A DNA stretch of 64,000 nt from Campylorhamphus procurvoides (Eukaryota; Chordata; Aves; Passeriformes; Dendrocolaptidae): NCBI GenBank assembly GCA_013396655.1, contig WBMV01004261.1, positions 60,777-124,776 of the forward strand, read 5' to 3'. The position numbers and the translations under genes are program-made. Below the pieces are notes generated by a model. The model saw only the letters and a program-made list of their open reading frames with translations, did no database searches and was not told the DNA's origin. Of the stretch, positions 12,598-27,700 are shown in pieces; position 1 is the stretch's first letter; each line of letters starts with the position of its first letter.

Positions 12598-15536
12598 TTA
12601 GTAACAATCAAAACCAAAAATAAACCTTAGGTTAGTAACTCTCGTTCAGTTTACTTGCCTGTAATAAAACTGGTTTTTGTACTTCTCATATAGGGATTTA
12701 AGGATGGCTAAGCATGGTTGTCTATGCATGTTATACATTTACTTCCTACTGTAAGTAAGCAAGAAATTCAATATTAGATATCCAGCTCTACTTCACAGAT
12801 TTCTCTTCCTTGAAAGATGTAGTTGGAATTTTATTTCTCCAAGCCACAGGCTTCTCAAAATGTTATAAAATAAAAATTTTTTAAAACTGTTGACTTTTGA
12901 AAAGTGAGGATTTGCTATTTTTGCCGCCTTCTAAACTGGCATAAGCTACCTTTGTTGTATTCTATCAAAAGGATGTTTGAACATGCTTTATTCTTTTTTC
13001 TGTCCGGTGCTTAACCTGTTTTTTATCAATGCTAGAGGCTGCACGATTAGTAGAAAAAGCTTCAATATGTTCTAGTGGAAGAAGATATGGTACAGTACAG
13101 CAGACTAGAGTGACCGGTTAAATGGTAGTTTGTTTTTAATCATCTGCTAAAGAAATACATTGCAACTTTAGATGGTTACTGACATTTTCATATGAAAGCA
13201 TGTTTTGGTTAGATTCTTTCTTTGGTTTTCAGGTATAAATTGGGAGTGTTTCAAGTGGTTTCAGCAATAAGATTTAGTTTGAGAAGGGTCTCAAAATATG
13301 ATACTGGAGTGTGCTAGAATGAAAAAAAAATACACTACTGTGAAAAAGCAATTACAGGAAAGCCAATCTATGGAAATGGGTGCAGAAGGGAACCTTGTGC
13401 CTTGCCTTTATTCTTTTGGAGCAATAAGAGTTCAACATCTGTAACATGACATGGCAACATGGCTCTTTGGACCCAAGGCTCCAAGTTGTTTCTGAAGCTT
13501 TGCTGGCCTGCATGCAGAGGACATCCTTGCTCAGTAGGCTCCTGACCCCACTTTCAGTGGTGAGGAACTGCTTTCCTCTTGCAGACTTTTTAACTACACT
13601 GACTCTCACTCCTTTTTTTGTCTGCTAAATGGCATGTTACTTGTCATTTTCTGCAGTATGTATGCTTTGAGATTCATATCTCAAATTCCAGTAAAAGCTA
13701 GGTAGCCCTTATCTATACTGGCAGCTTGTTAAAGTGTGATAGTTTCAGGGATTCGTTTGTAACCACTAATATAAGACAAATGTGAGAAGTACTAATTCCA
13801 AACACCCACGTTATCGAGACTGAGAACAGTTTAGCTAAAGCAGTTTGAATTTCCTGAGGACATCTGAGGACTACGGTTATAGTGTCTCAGAGTGCTTTTA
13901 CCTGAAAAATGAAAATACTACATTAAACAAAGTGGACAAAAGTGAAAGAAACTGTAAAGTAAGAATATGTGGAAGTCCCCATGGGAAAAAAATATTAAAA
14001 TAATACCCAAGCACCAAGACTGTGCATTAGCACAACATCAGTTTTGAGTGTCCCTTGCCATGAGACTTTCCTGGTGAGTCTGTGTCATGGATATGAGGGG
14101 TACTCATATGAGAAGGAGGCCAGTCTGAGGGAGGAAGAGAAAACTTCAGTGTACGAGATACCAAAATGAAGTAAAAGGTGTCCTTTTGTGACTTGAGTGA
14201 GACGTTCTGTGCACAACAATGCTGAAAGGTGGCCCCATCAGTCTCCAGTGAAAGCAATGGTATGTGTTGGGATTTTTGAATTCCGATATAAAAAAGAGGA
14301 AGAGAGAGAAAAAGAAAAAGTGCATTGTTCTCAACTGCCTTTGACCTATGGGATTTCTGCTTGGGAGATGGGGAAATAATGAAATGCCTGATGTCAAATT
14401 TGAAGAAAGTTAACCACTACAGTTAACCTAATCATTGAGCAAACAAGTACCTTGATATTGCTGGTGACTCCAAGAAAGTGAAAGGCACTTGTATGACAGA
14501 CAGATGAAAGTGTGTGGTATGGTGGTAATAACATACAGTTGCAGAACAAGATTGGGACCATGAGAGAAAAGAGAAAGATCTGCATGAACAGTCTTCAAGC
14601 CATGAGGCAGGCTCTGAGCTATACTATTGTGGGTTAAAATATGATTTGCATATAACAACTGAAAAAGAGTGCAGAAAAAGCTCTTTTGCACAGGGAAAGA
14701 AGGAAACATACTGGGGATATATAAGTTACTTCATCAGGGCATGTATTTCTGCAGGTACTGCAGAACCTCCTTCTGAACAATGAAAATGTGCAGAAAGTGA
14801 GATTCCATTCCCATCATAAATCTCATACATTAATATTTTTTATCCCCCAGCCAGAGTAATATAAGAAGTCTCACTAAAGGGAGAGTGATAATGGTATCTT
14901 TTCTATTGGTTTTTTTCCTTAGTTATTTTATTTTGAACTGTTTTTCCAGAAATTGCTGTTCTCTATGGATATTTAAACACAGAGAAAGATTTCTGGATTC
15001 CAAATCATAAACATTTCAAAGTTGCCTACATAGGGAAGAATTACAAAGAAGAAATGAGAGACACAATGAACCCTTATGCTATTTGTCAGATATTTGTCTC
15101 TTGCTCTCTCTCTCTCTCTGTCTTTTTGCCCTCTATTCCCTTGTTCTTAACCTATGAAAATCCTAAATCCTAAACCCAGTGTTTCTTTTCATAGAGAACA
15201 GTATTTTTAGTTTGTTGTTTTCTTGTTGGTCTGAAGTAAGTATGTAATGCAGTTACCCTGCATACTTAGAGCAGTTTTCCCTGGCACTCCAGCTAGATCT
15301 TCATTTGTTTTTGTTCCTTCATGTCATATATAGTTTTCTTATGGAAGTTATAATGAGTTTATTTCCATGAGTCACTAGAGATCAGCCAGGCTAAACTCTC
15401 AACATTAAAGTCCGCCCAACAGTGACACTATTCACTATAACACAATGTCTAACTGAACATAAAACCTTATACAACCCAAGAGCAAAAATAACTGCCTAGA
15501 AATGACAGATCTATCAGAATAATTAACTTATTTTTA
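12598..15536. other. Unique sequence, no gene seen
   Basis: There are short scattered open frames without domain signal. A (CT)n microsatellite lies at 15104-15119. I could not place the rest in any family. Confidence 0.5.
15104..15119 (+). repeat. (CT)n microsatellite
   Basis: Eight uninterrupted CT dinucleotides within a wider pyrimidine-rich stretch. Confidence 0.85.
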
Positions 15537-16014
15537 TCATAGGATCATAGAATGGCTTGGATTGGAAGATACATTAAAGACCATCTAGTTGCAACCCCCT
15601 GCCATGTGCAGGGACACCTACCACTAAGTCAAATTACTTACAGCACCTTCCAACCTGGCCTTGAACACACCAAGGGTTGGGGCATCCACAACTTCTCTGA
15701 GCAACCTGTTCCAATGCCCCATCACCCTAACAGCAAAGAACTTCTTCCTAATATCTAAACTACACCTCGTCTGAAGCCATTCCCCCTTGTTCTGTCTCTT
15801 CATCTGTCTTTCAGGCTCCCTTCAGGTACTGAAAGGCTGCGAGTGGGTCACCTTGAAGCCTTCTCTTCTTCAGGCTGAACAAATGCAATTCTCTCAGCTT
15901 TTCTTCATAGGAATCATGCTCCATTCCTCTAATCAACTTCATGACCCTCTTCTGGACTCACTCCAGGAGGCTTATATTCTTCCTGTGCTGGGACACCAGA
16001 GCTGGATGTAGCAC
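15537..16014 (-). mobile_element. CR1 LINE 3' end, 5'-truncated
   Basis: Reading leftwards on the minus strand, the element ends in the CR1 signature: CCAATCCAAGCCATTCTATG followed by the octamer-like tail ATCCTATGAT. On the + strand this appears as ATCATAGGATCATAGAATGG. Inside, the complement carries the usual CR1 3'-UTR/ORF2-end phrases (the 'aaccccctgccatg', 'caacctggccttgaacac' and 'ttcttcctaatatctaaac' blocks). The copy is about 480 bp, 5'-truncated like most CR1 insertions, and diverged. An open frame at 15787-16011 is a by-product of this repeat. Confidence 0.9.
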
Positions 16015-19000
16015 AAAAGGGAAGAATAAAAGGAAAGAAAGAAAGAATCTTATCAGAAGCTTATTTTTTTTTCTAGTGTAGCTATTTGACAATTAAAAAT
16101 GGTGAAAACTTTTAATACATTTCAAAAGTACTACTTATATTGAAACAAAGCAAGAGATTAGCCCCTTAAAACCACAAAGAAAATAATTCAGATCAAAAAA
16201 AAATCTGAGAAATAATTTATAAGGAATAACTGGAGTACAGTTTATAAGGAAGGAAAAGAACATTGAAACTCTTCTGCTTACATTATATGTAATTTGAAAT
16301 TGCATAGTTCATGTGTAACTCCTCATTTTACATGGTTTCTAATTGTAAAGTGAGTGGGTGAAAGATCCTTGGATGTGGTATAACAGTGGAAGTTAGATCC
16401 TGTATATCTGGAAAATGAGCCTTCTAGTCAAGTTTTAGTGCATTTCTCTGTAGCAAATACCTTCTTCAGGGTGAGGATTCTGTTTGAAAACTAAATTTCT
16501 TGTGCTTGCTCTTTTGAGAGGGAAGTTATACAGTGAGTTGGCATCTTGGTCTTCTGAACTGGGGAATGTCTTATGACATGTACTATCAAAGGCAGGAGTG
16601 AGGTGGAGGAATATGAAGCAATGGGAATGCACTCAAAGACCTCACTCATTTCATAGAGTCCTGCTCAAGGCTACTTTTAAAGGCTACAGGGCATGAAATC
16701 TCCCCTAAGAGGCTATCTCCAGGATCATCAAAATCTCTTAGTAAGATTTCCATTAAAAACTGCTGTATAAATTTATTTGTAGTTATTTGACCATAGCTGT
16801 ACTTTTGAAGTATTTTTCCTATGTACTTAAGCTGTTTTCTGTTTTACTTCAATGTATTCAATGTGGTACTTGTTTGTATAATCCCCTGAGGTTTTTTTAT
16901 GTAATTAGTCTGCAGGTTGTTCTTAAACTTAAAGATAAACCTGTTCTGTAATATTTCCTTTCTCTTGTTCTATTATTTGTAAATCTTGGAAATGGTCATT
17001 GAGGTTAGAAAGAAGCAGTAGAACATGACCATCCATGGAAACTCTCTCATGTAGCATCCATTTTATCAAGGAGACAGATGATGGATGACCCTGTATTTTT
17101 CAAGTTGTGAGATTTTAGGTTTTATGACTTTGGCTGTAGGCTCTGTTGCTGACTCTGAGCAAACAGCTTAATCCCTCTGTGCATCTATAAAATAGTTATA
17201 ATTCCTAGTTGCATCAATGTTGTGATAAAAATGAAGCAGTATTTTTAAGTGGGGGTAGCAGGGCTGTGAGGTTGGGCAGTGAAAGCTAATCCAATTGCAA
17301 CCTGATTTGCTGGCAAAAACTTATTTAACATAGTAACAGTAGTCCTTGAATTACTTATGTACAATATACCCAACCGTGTGCAGGGAAAGTGATGCAGCTC
17401 AAATCCATGGCTGTCATAGTTTGTAAGAGAAAGAGAGGGAGGGAAGTGGTGGGGCAGGTCCTTAGGCTGCATGGAGAGGAGTCATGTCTAGGCAAAGATG
17501 AAATGTGTGCATCTCCCTCCTCAAACCTGGATTTATTTTTATTGTTTTGGGCTTCACAATAAGCTTGATCTCTCCCATTTTGGCACTGCTTGAATGTCTG
17601 AGTAATGCCCATCACAGACATAAGAACATAAACACCAAAATTATCTTATGATGAGTCTAGCTAGTCTGGATCTTCTCATCTCCCCAGATGGCAACCACTG
17701 GCTATAAGTTAGCCTAGTGCCAGCTGGTAGCTTCATCATCTCCTCTGGGATGTTCAAGGGACATCAACAGTGGAGCAGCATAAAGATTTCCTTTTGCAGA
17801 AAATAAACTGGGACCAGAGTACATAACTAGCTGTCTCTGCCCTTACAGTGAGGTGACCCTATCCATGAAGTGACTGCTGCCAAAAACACCCCTTCTCAGG
17901 GTTAGCACACTTGATTGCATCAGCTTCTTATGAGCAGATATGGGAAGTCTTGAGTAGGGGTGCCACTTTTCCCCTAAGGGAGCCAAAGGGGAATCAGTAG
18001 TGCAGCCAGATGAGCTAGCTGTTTCCTTCTTCTGAGAGCTAAGCTGTGCAAGTCATCTGCAAGTCCCGCCGGTCATGATGCTCCTGGTGGCAAATCCAGT
18101 GCTGGCTGCCTGAGCTTCAGATGTTACTGCTGGCCTTCCTTGGGCCAGGTTGCCTGAGCAAAATCTGCCTCTTAGTTCACATTGAGAGAGGGTGGCAGAT
18201 CAGCCGTTCCCAGTTCCCCCTTGCATCAGGTGTCTGCTCATGTCTAAGATGCCTTTACCATTCAGATATACTTTAAGAGGAAGTAAAGAATATGGTAGAG
18301 GTGTGGTCTGACCCCTGTATTAAAATTCTAGTGTTGAGAACCTGGGATAAACCCATGTGAGAATATGGGAAGGTAGTTTGCACAGAAAGTATGTCTCCAT
18401 GGTGTTCCTTCTTTTATGATGATGGTTTGTCTACTTCAGACAACAAGACAATAGAGCTGGTCCAAAAGACAGAATTCAGGCTTTCTGAATTGAGAAGTAG
18501 AATTTTCAAAATTACCACAAAAAAAAAAAGATCTTAGAAAATAACTGGTGATTTTACATGGAAATATTCAGAATGAAATGGAGCAAGAGCACCAACTTCT
18601 AAGTTCTTGACTACAGTTTTTGCCTGCCTTCAGTTCCTGTAGAGTCATAAAATGCTTGTAGTCCTGGCTGAACAGTTAACATGGACCTCATGATCTGTGG
18701 TAAGGGGTGTCCACAGGCTCAGCCTCTGCAGAGCAGAGATGCAATCTGCAAAATTGTTCTTTGGTTGTTTTGAGTTTATTAGATTCCATGAGAATTCTGG
18801 GAGAATTCAGCTCCATGCTCCAGCATTTTGGGTGGATATGGAGAAGAATTTATAATTTTGCCATCAGTTTTAATAAAGTGGCAGGAAAGCTTTTTGTTCT
18901 TTTGCTAGTTTATGGAGCAGAAAATTAATCAAGAAATTTCTGAATGCTGTCTACCCATGCAGTCTATGTTCAGAAAGGATCCCTCACAGTGCAGATACTC

Positions 19001-22000
19001 CTGAAGAATAATATGCATGAATGTGATGAGTACTAGACATAAAATGATAACAGATATATGGTATGTTACATTTTTCTAGAGAAGATTTAGGCCTGTCTCT
19101 GATATGCAAATTCTGAGCAGATTATATTAAGAATTAATTACTCTTATTTTAAATGGTGATAGTGCATCCTTGGGGATCATTAATGATGGAAAATTAAACC
19201 TCACAACTTATCAGAGCTTTCTTTGCTATTCATATTTATGCTGGCTCACTTCAGTTGAAGTACTGGAAAAGAACTCAGGTGGTGAGATGTAGCCTTTGTG
19301 TTTAGTAGTGCATGCAGTTCAGCTTCTGCAAGATGTCATGTAAAAAATTCATGCCCATGTAGTGACAAAGGATAGGGAAAAGGCTGAGCCTTTAATAGTC
19401 AGAGCAGTTACCCTCAGCGTACCCAGTCTATGAGCTGGAAGACAGGGATGGGGAGCGGAATGAAGCCACCATAATGCAGAATGAAATAGACAGTAACCTG
19501 CTTCCCCACTTACACACTCAAAGTCCATGGGGCTGAAACAGATCCACCTGAGGGTACTGAGGGAACTGGTGAAAATGCCTACTGAGCCATGACAAATCAT
19601 TTATCAGCAGTCCTGGCTAAATAAGGAGGTCCCAGTTGAATGGAGGTTAGCCAGTGTTACCCTCAGTTTTCTTTATTTAGGGCTATCAGTATTTATTTGT
19701 TTGCTGCATTTCATACCAGTTTAATCAGAGGACTTAAGAAGAATATTCATTATGAATTAAAAAATACACACAGAATCCAAGAGTGAGTCTGATATCATTG
19801 TTTTACGGGATGTAAAAGAAACCTTAAGAATGATGGAGGCAAAAAGAAGTCATACATTTAATGTATTTATTCACACTTGCAGATATTTTTAAAATCCTGT
19901 AAAGGACTTCAATCCTTTTGCTGAGAGTTCTGAGAACCAGATTTGAGATTTTTTTTTTGTGGGAAACTGAAATGTGAACTATTTTGTACCTAAAGTTATA
20001 ATTTTTATTGAATAAGAGGAACAAGAAGTATATACATGTGCTGTTGTTGCAAGAATAGTTGTTTTTTAAAAGGCCAGTACTATATATCCTCCATTTACAC
20101 ACACAAATATTTAATCTGCCAAAAAGTAATGGTAAGCATGATATCACAGTCAAATACATAGTTATGTATATAAAAAAAAAGAAATAGCAACCTTTACCAC
20201 CCTCCAAACAATGCATTTATAACACCCATTATGAGTAGACAGTTACTATTGCAAAAGGATATTTCTGTCTTGGCAGATGCTTTTGTTTGCTCACCTCTAG
20301 TCCCCCCCACTGAACACACATCTTGGATAACCTGAAGATCAAAGATCTCTTAATAAAAGGGTTATCACCTGAAATACAGTTTTGACAAGGCACTGTGACA
20401 TACTGTTAGGCTTGATCCTTCTTCCCTGTGTCTTGTCCCAGGAGAGCTCTCAGCTGTGCAAGCCATTGTAATGTATCACAGCCAGAGAATCTGAGAAGTT
20501 TCTGTAGTTTCCAACAATAGATAATCTGTTACTCATGTTCTGTGCTGTTCTGTCTTCCATTCCCTCTTTTTTTTTTTGTTCTATACTCACTCTACTAGTA
20601 TTTCTACTTGCGTTTGGTTGAGAAGAACTCTTTGTCTGCTTTTGTAGTTTAAGTTTCTGTAATGGAGTACACAGACATAAGAACTTAGGACCTATTTAAA
20701 TTTTAGTGAAAACCCCCCAATACTATGTAAGAATTAAATCTTTAAAAAACTCTATGACTGGTTTACTATTTTTTGTGAATATGTAGAAACTGTCCTTTGT
20801 GTAGGACAAAAGCAAATTTAATTTTGTTATTGAAACTTTAGAATTTTTTGGAAACAGGGTTCTTGTACATATCTTCCTAGTGAAGTTCATTGTTTTTCCT
20901 ACAAAAGACTGGAAGAGAGCTATTCACATTAGATGAGAAGGCGTGATAGTTTAAGTCTTAAGTCTGTTTGTACTGAGGACTGTGAATAATGTGACAGCAT
21001 TACCTACAGCTGATCCTGTAATTTCTTTTGACTTTCTCCTTCCCACTATGAGGTACAGGAAGCAGTGCTGTATTTACTGCCTTCTGAATCTAGATTTTTC
21101 TTCTGATATGTGTTATAACATCTTCCAGGTCAAAAAAAAGGTCATTGTTCTTGGATTTGATGGCTAGTGGATATAGGAAAACAAATCAGAGTATCTCCTA
21201 GAGAATACTAAAATCCTTCAGCACAGAGCTTCTAACAGACCTTTACTGCTCATTCAGCATTGAATAATCTTGTTATTTTTCCACCTGCTTGGATTTTTAT
21301 CACTCCATATAGTACACTTTGCAGGAACATTACATATGCTGAATAATGCCTTGTAGCTACAGTAAAGCCACAGTAGCTATAGAGAAGGAGCAAATGAGGT
21401 CTTTAAACCTGAAGGAAAGATATTGCCTGGTTTTCTCTTCTCTGTAAATTTGGCTATTTAGCAGATGTTTACCCTATCTAGCAAACATTAATTAGATATG
21501 CTTGTCCTGAGGAACAGTGAGGATGGTCATAAGAAACTGTGCTTGTATCTATGTATCTTGTTCTTTGCAGAGGACTTTCTTAAGGATAAGAAATCATCGA
21601 ACTTTGAGCATGTTGTCTAACTGAGCAGTGAACTGATTGTGAGAGCATGCTTAATACACGTGTGATTTAAGACAGATGAAAGAATCATCACTTTTACATT
21701 CTCCAGATGGCCTGTAAATTTCCTCTGGCAGTGACTCAAGTGGACATGTCTGAAAGCATGGGCATTTTTCTCACTTAAGAGGCTTTAAGGAAGTGGGCTG
21801 TCATGGTGGTATCAGCAGGCATGTGTTCATGCAGACCTGTGCCATGTGCACCGGGCTTAGTTGGGAAAGTCTGTTCTCAACAAGCACTTCAAAAACCTGT
21901 TGACAAAAAGAGCACTAACCTTTCTTATGGTACAAATTGTTGATGGCTATTTAATTTCAGTTACACTGTGCCAGACTGACTAGGAGAGAATTTGTCCTGA

Positions 22001-24386
22001 GAGAGAGACTGTTTTACACAAGGTGACTTTTTGCTATGACACAATAGGGGCTGCTACAGAAGGGTGAAGAGGACTCTTATTTCTCACTTCCACTGTGATG
22101 AACATGCTACATTTTATGTTGCCAGATTTTGGAGTACAGAGGTGAAATATGCTATCTCTTTTTTTTTTTTTTTTTTTTTTTTTGTTGCCAGAAAGTAAGA
22201 TGACTAACAAAAGGAAACTATTTTTTGTTAGAAGAGTAAGGTGAATATGTGAAGCTGCTCCTTCTACTCTCTTTTCACACATTTGATAGATGACCAGTAA
22301 TGCACTGTAAGGAATCCTTGGTAATTCATATAAAGGGGTTAAAACCTGTACTTTATTCAGTAATATTAAGACTTGTAAGGCTTTATACTATTTAGAGTGG
22401 CTGATTACACACCGTGTGTACTCCATAAGTTACTTCTAGTATTAAGACTGAGTTTCATGACAAAATCTGAAATACAAAACCTCATGTTTTCAAAGCAAGA
22501 AGGGACTATAAGGTCATATATTTTAATTAGCACTAAATTGGGCATCGGTGTTCTCAACTTTTTCTATGCAGTTTATTGTGCACTTAAATATTCTGGACAT
22601 TTAGAAGGGCAAGAAGATAAATGATCATACTAGCTCATGTTTTCCATAAAAGCAGAAAAACAGTCTTTTGGTTGAAGAGATACTTCTAGCATTTAAACCC
22701 ATTCATAGCCCTAAATGGATGTGAATTTTAGTTGACTGTAAATAAATATTACCAGAATAATGACCTACAGATATAGCTTTCTATTATTCACTCACTTATT
22801 CTATTTGTAAGTTGTCTGACATGGCAGTTACAACAGGTACAACATCAAAACATTTCCTTAAGAAATCTAAATATCTTAATATTGAAATTACTAAAAATCT
22901 ACAGTGGGTTTTATTTCTTTACTATGAGAACATCTTTATGTTTGTTGTGCTGCTTCTGATTGACATGGAAATGTAGGAAGATAAGTTTCAAATGGAAGAA
23001 CCTGTCAGAATAGAAGTTAGATATACTGCACAATGGTGTACAAAGATGACTGGAGTTTGATGCTTGTATATAAAACAACACATTATTTCATGTGATGTGG
23101 TGATACTTGCTGCAGAAAATATGCCCTGTGCTGTAAGAACTAATTTTCTGTTTTTCCTAACTTAAAATGCATCTAGTTTTAGCGTCATTATTATGTGCTA
23201 AGTTAGAAGTAAATATCCTTTCACAATCCCCTATGCTGCTGTTTTAAAATCATAGCTACTGAAGTGGGATCAGACTGTGCTTTCTGCAAACATATGTTGC
23301 ATTTGGTGGTCCTGCTGTATTTAGTGGAAAACAGCCCTCACTTTAATTGTGGCAGTTGGTTTGATTCTATCTTATGTTAGTGTGTGTGATAATTTTGCTT
23401 GTATTAGCATGGTTACCCTGTAGTGGGTGGATGAGAATTACTCAGAAGCAACCATCATTCTCAGAAGTGTTATGGTGCTTTAAGTGGACAACCTATGCAA
23501 TGCAGGGTATGCCCTGAGATTTATGAATGGCACTGTAAATTAGACTATAAGAGACTCTGATTCTCTTCCAGCTGTGTGATGGTTAGATAAAATATATACC
23601 TCTTCCTCCATACCATAAACTACAAACACAGCTGCAGAATACACACAGTCAAATGCCAAGGACCTAATAAGATTTTGCTTTCCAGAAATATAAATGATTT
23701 AATCAGATTAATGACATTCTTCTACCTGAGAGATTCTATAATTCGTAGATTATTGAACCAGCACACAAGTTATCTACCATTAACACCTGGAGGAATTCTA
23801 TTGTCTTAAAAAGTAGAATCAAATTATATGAATATTCTTGTCATGCAATCTGTAAAGATAATAAGCCTCTGGCATTTTTTAAGCTATATAAGTCCATGGA
23901 TTTCACATTAAAGTACAGGAGGCATTATTTGTTAGAATACTGATAAAAATTGTTCAGCCATTACAGCTGCCTTTTCCGTTTGGTAAAACCCTCTTTGTCT
24001 GAGTTGCTTTGAAGCCTCTTTAATTATTTTTTTTTCCTTTTAGTGGTATATTTTTCCTGTTCCTGTGGGGGTGTTTTTTTGGACTTTCTATGACAAACAA
24101 TCAAAATATTTTTACAGGTGTTTCATGCTTTTGATACAGGGAACATATTCAAACCAGACATGTAAACAGATGTGAAGCAGGAAGACCTTTTTCAAACACC
24201 AAAGTAATCTTCCTTGAAATACACAGAAAAAGGTGCCTATTTCTGAACATGTTTAGAAAGCAGAAGCTTCTTTCCTGATGTGTCCTCCATTCCAAGAGTT
24301 GGTTTGGGATAATACTGGGGATGGAGCCCATCAAGGTCAAATATATGTTAACATACTATTGCCTTAAGGAGCGAAGAAAAAAAAAC
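16015..24386. other. Unique sequence, no gene seen
   Basis: More than 8 kb without a recognisable gene or interspersed repeat. Short frames on both strands are random-looking. A 25-base T run lies at 22159-22183. The GC-richer stretch 17640-18250 was examined for LTR ends, splice sites and coding frames without a convincing result. It may be an old repeat beyond recognition. Confidence 0.5.
22159..22183 (-). repeat. Poly-T (poly-A on minus) run of 25
   Basis: An uninterrupted T homopolymer on the + strand. The minus strand upstream of it shows no retrogene or SINE body that would make it a poly-A tail. Confidence 0.85.
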
Positions 24387-24770
24387 TGCACGCAACTTTA
24401 GTAGGAGATAAGTGAGCAGGAGCTTTAATGAGCCAAATAGGCTCCAGGAATACATTTACACAGGAATCCCCCGTTTAGACCCTTGTTACAAGATTTTATA
24501 ATAGTGTCCATCCAATCCCATTCTGTTATTTCCCCCAGTCCTGCCCCGTTCCGCCCCAGGTACACCCCGTCGGGAATTGTCTGGGGTCTTGGGACCCTTC
24601 CTTCATTGTCGTTGTCTTCTTCACAGCATGTCAGGTCCTTGGAGGCCTTCCAAAGCTTCAGATTTGGAGGTCCTTCTGTCCCGGTCTTTATCTTGTAGTA
24701 CAGGCTTCATGGCGCTTCTCTTCAATTCTACCTTGAAACTAAGGTAGACTAAGAGACTAAACAGCCACTG
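24387..24770 (-). mobile_element. Endogenous retrovirus LTR (probable solo)
   Basis: On the minus strand the sequence has LTR promoter layout. A GC-rich U3 end is followed by ATTATAAAATCTT (TATA box, complement of about 24491-24501), then about 60 bases of R-like sequence, then GGCTCATTAAAGCTCC with an ATTAAA polyadenylation signal (complement of 24424-24429). The 3' end is probably at the TG complement near 24387 (TGCACGCAAC on +). The 5' limit on the minus strand is uncertain, somewhere near 24730-24770. No clear target duplication was found and no retroviral genes adjoin. The sequence is relatively CpG-containing compared with its surroundings, which suits an LTR. Confidence 0.65.
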
Positions 24771-27700
24771 GAATTCTGAGGGGTTGATATAGGATGGGGT
24801 TAGTATGTATAAACATTCAGTTACTGAAGTTATTTTACTAGTACATTAGATCTACAATAATTTCTAACATCTATAAAATTGAAAAATCAAAAATCTAAGA
24901 ATCCCTTAGGCATCAATACCATAATGAGGGTATTGAACAAGTCTTAAATAATAGAGGCCAGGGGGAAGATGGTTGGTGTCTTAATAGACTGCAGAGTTGA
25001 ACAGAAGCTCCTAGAGATTATAAAAATATGATAGCTATGTATTTGAAAGTGACCTCCTAATAGTTTCAGTCCCCTGGCAATTTAAAGTGAAAAACTTTGT
25101 TGGGAAAAGTCTCTCCATTTTTAATGTGTTGCCATGTCAGGCTGGAGCTGCAGACAGGATAACTGATGATCTTCGAAGTCCTTAGAATAAATTATGATTT
25201 GTGTGCAAGAGATGATAATGCAGTTAAAAAGATTTATGTAATAGTTCTTCAGAGATCTCAAGGAATTAACACAGCGTCATAAATTAGTAGGATTTACAAG
25301 GAAAAAATACTGGGAGAGTCCTTTTCAACCCATATGGTTTTGCCTCCAGGCACTTGCTGATGTTTAAATGGAGAGATCCCTGAGGAATCTTCCATGCAGC
25401 TGTGAAATTACAGGGACATAAGAACCCATCCAGCTTTAATAGAAGCCAGGTACTTCCCCTTTAGAGAAGTGAGCTTCTACTTGTAGTACATATGTCGTAA
25501 CCTTGTCACAAAGTGTCTTTAGACCTCAGGCTAAATGATAGACTTAAATCTACTTTTCCTCTTCTTGGCTTTATGGGTGGCCTAATTCCATAATTTCTAG
25601 TTGCTTCTGAAGTATATTTGGAACTCCACAGGACTTGTACCTGCAAAGGCATAGATATTTCTTTAGTCTGAAAAAAAAAAAAATCCCATATTAAGTTTTA
25701 ACAGTGATGTTTAGAAGATGCTTGACACCTATGTAACAAATGCATGATGGTTGATGATATTACCACTATTGATAGTAGATATCTTTCAGTATATGACTAG
25801 AAAGAAATAGACTGTCAAGGAAAGAAAAGAAGAGCACTTCCGTACTGAGCAGTGGTGAGAAGTATTAGATTCATCTTCTCAGCACAGTTCACACACACAC
25901 ACACACACACACAAAAGTAAACAAATAATCTCTCTCTCTTTTTCCCCTTCACCATAGTCCCCACTACTTTTAGCTCAAAACCTCTCTGCAGTCATTTCAT
26001 GGCCTCTTTCACTGAGGAAGCTTGATTTTCTAGTGAGGACAGCCACATGAAACGAAGCTTTAAACATTCTGAAGTCTGAGTATTTTTTCTTTGGGGGATG
26101 GGGGTAAGTTTTCTTTAGTCGACTAGAGAAACAGTAATTATTTGAGAGGTTTGGATTGATATGTCCTATCACTTACATTTTTAATAGTCTTAAAAACATT
26201 TAGAAAACATGTATCACACCACTTTTTTTCCACTTATCCCACCTTTTAAAAATAATATTGTGGTAAATTCAAACCAAATAAAATGGGGCAATGTCTAAGC
26301 TCATTGAAATCTATTATTTCTTGATCTCTCTATGTCAGCAATGAGATTTTCCTAGATAAATATATACATTTATGTTATTTTGATTTCCCTTTTTCTTAGC
26401 CTGAGACTTCAATATGTAGTTCATTCGCCTCATATTCCACTTTCCCAGTCCAAGAGAAATTGAGAGGGATTTAAATACCAAAGTATGGATTTTGTAATCC
26501 CACAGAAATGTTGATGCTTTTGAAAAATAACATTTTATTTAAAAAATAAAAATCAATCTTTGCAATTTAACTAGGAGTGGATGTATCTATGGAGATTCTG
26601 GCAAAGGGAAATACTAATATAACAAACTGTTATCACATCTAGAAAGGATGCTCATTTACCTTTTGGCAACATGGTTCTTTATAAGCAAAGCTGAACAAAA
26701 TGTCTTTCCTCTTTTTTGCCCTAATCTTTTTCCTTTCCTCAACAAAAACCACTTACACACATTCTCAAAAGTATGTCTGTAGGTGAATTTGAATTTGATG
26801 ATATCATATGACAACATAGGTTCATCATGTGTACTTTCAAGCACAAAAAAGGGTCATGTCAAATAACCAAAATGACTCACCCTTATTATGACTCCCACTG
26901 CAGAACTCTTACCTCTCACCCTCCTACGTAGGAAGCTATAGAAGATACTATAATCTCTAAACAAAACTTCATTTACCTTGTCATGTATTTACAAACTCTT
27001 TCCACAGACAATGAAGTGAAAACATCATTTTTTTCTTTAATAAACAGGCATTTCCTTGACCTGGGTCATCAGCGTGTAAAATGCACATGTGGAAGAGTGA
27101 AGACCATTACTCCTGATGATTTTGGATGGTGATAATGTGAAACTTGTTTTTTGCTATGCAGCCTCTAATTTGGCATCTGCAGAAATAAAAATTGGACGCT
27201 ATGTTAGAGGAAAAATATAGGTGTCCCATTAAAACTTATTTCAAACATGATAAAGAGAGGATGAAGTTTGGAGAAAGGCCAAGTATTTAATCAGGGCAAA
27301 TTAGACAACTCTATTTTATCAGTGCTTCTAAGTCTAATTGAATGAGCTTTAGATACATCAGTGCAGTGGGCTCTGATTATCTGTCTTGGTTCATTCCTCC
27401 ACCACTTGGGCTTTTTAATTTAGTGGTTAGATAAGCCCTCTTGTTACACCTACAGCTTGGACGCACTTGTTTTCCTTTCGTTTGCTAGCCAAAGATTGTG
27501 ATAAGATATTTCTTGATGTTCTTCTGCTCTGATTTCTGAAACTTCGTATTCTTATTTAAGACTTTTATAGGAGAGAGAGTGTTAATTATGATGCTTTGGC
27601 TATTTGTGCATAAGGATGTATTTATACACTGTCTTTTCTCCTAAATTTTGCTTAAGCATCTATGATAGTCTGATTATCTATAAAGGGGCTAGATTTCAAT

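Noticed and set aside
17640..18250. Possible old repeat or exon cluster
   Set aside because: Moderately GC-rich, but no LTR ends, no splice-bounded frame and no family resemblance that I could defend.
22034..22282. 82-codon minus frame with a lysine run
   Set aside because: The lysine run is the 25-base homopolymer at 22159-22183, so this is a low-complexity artefact.
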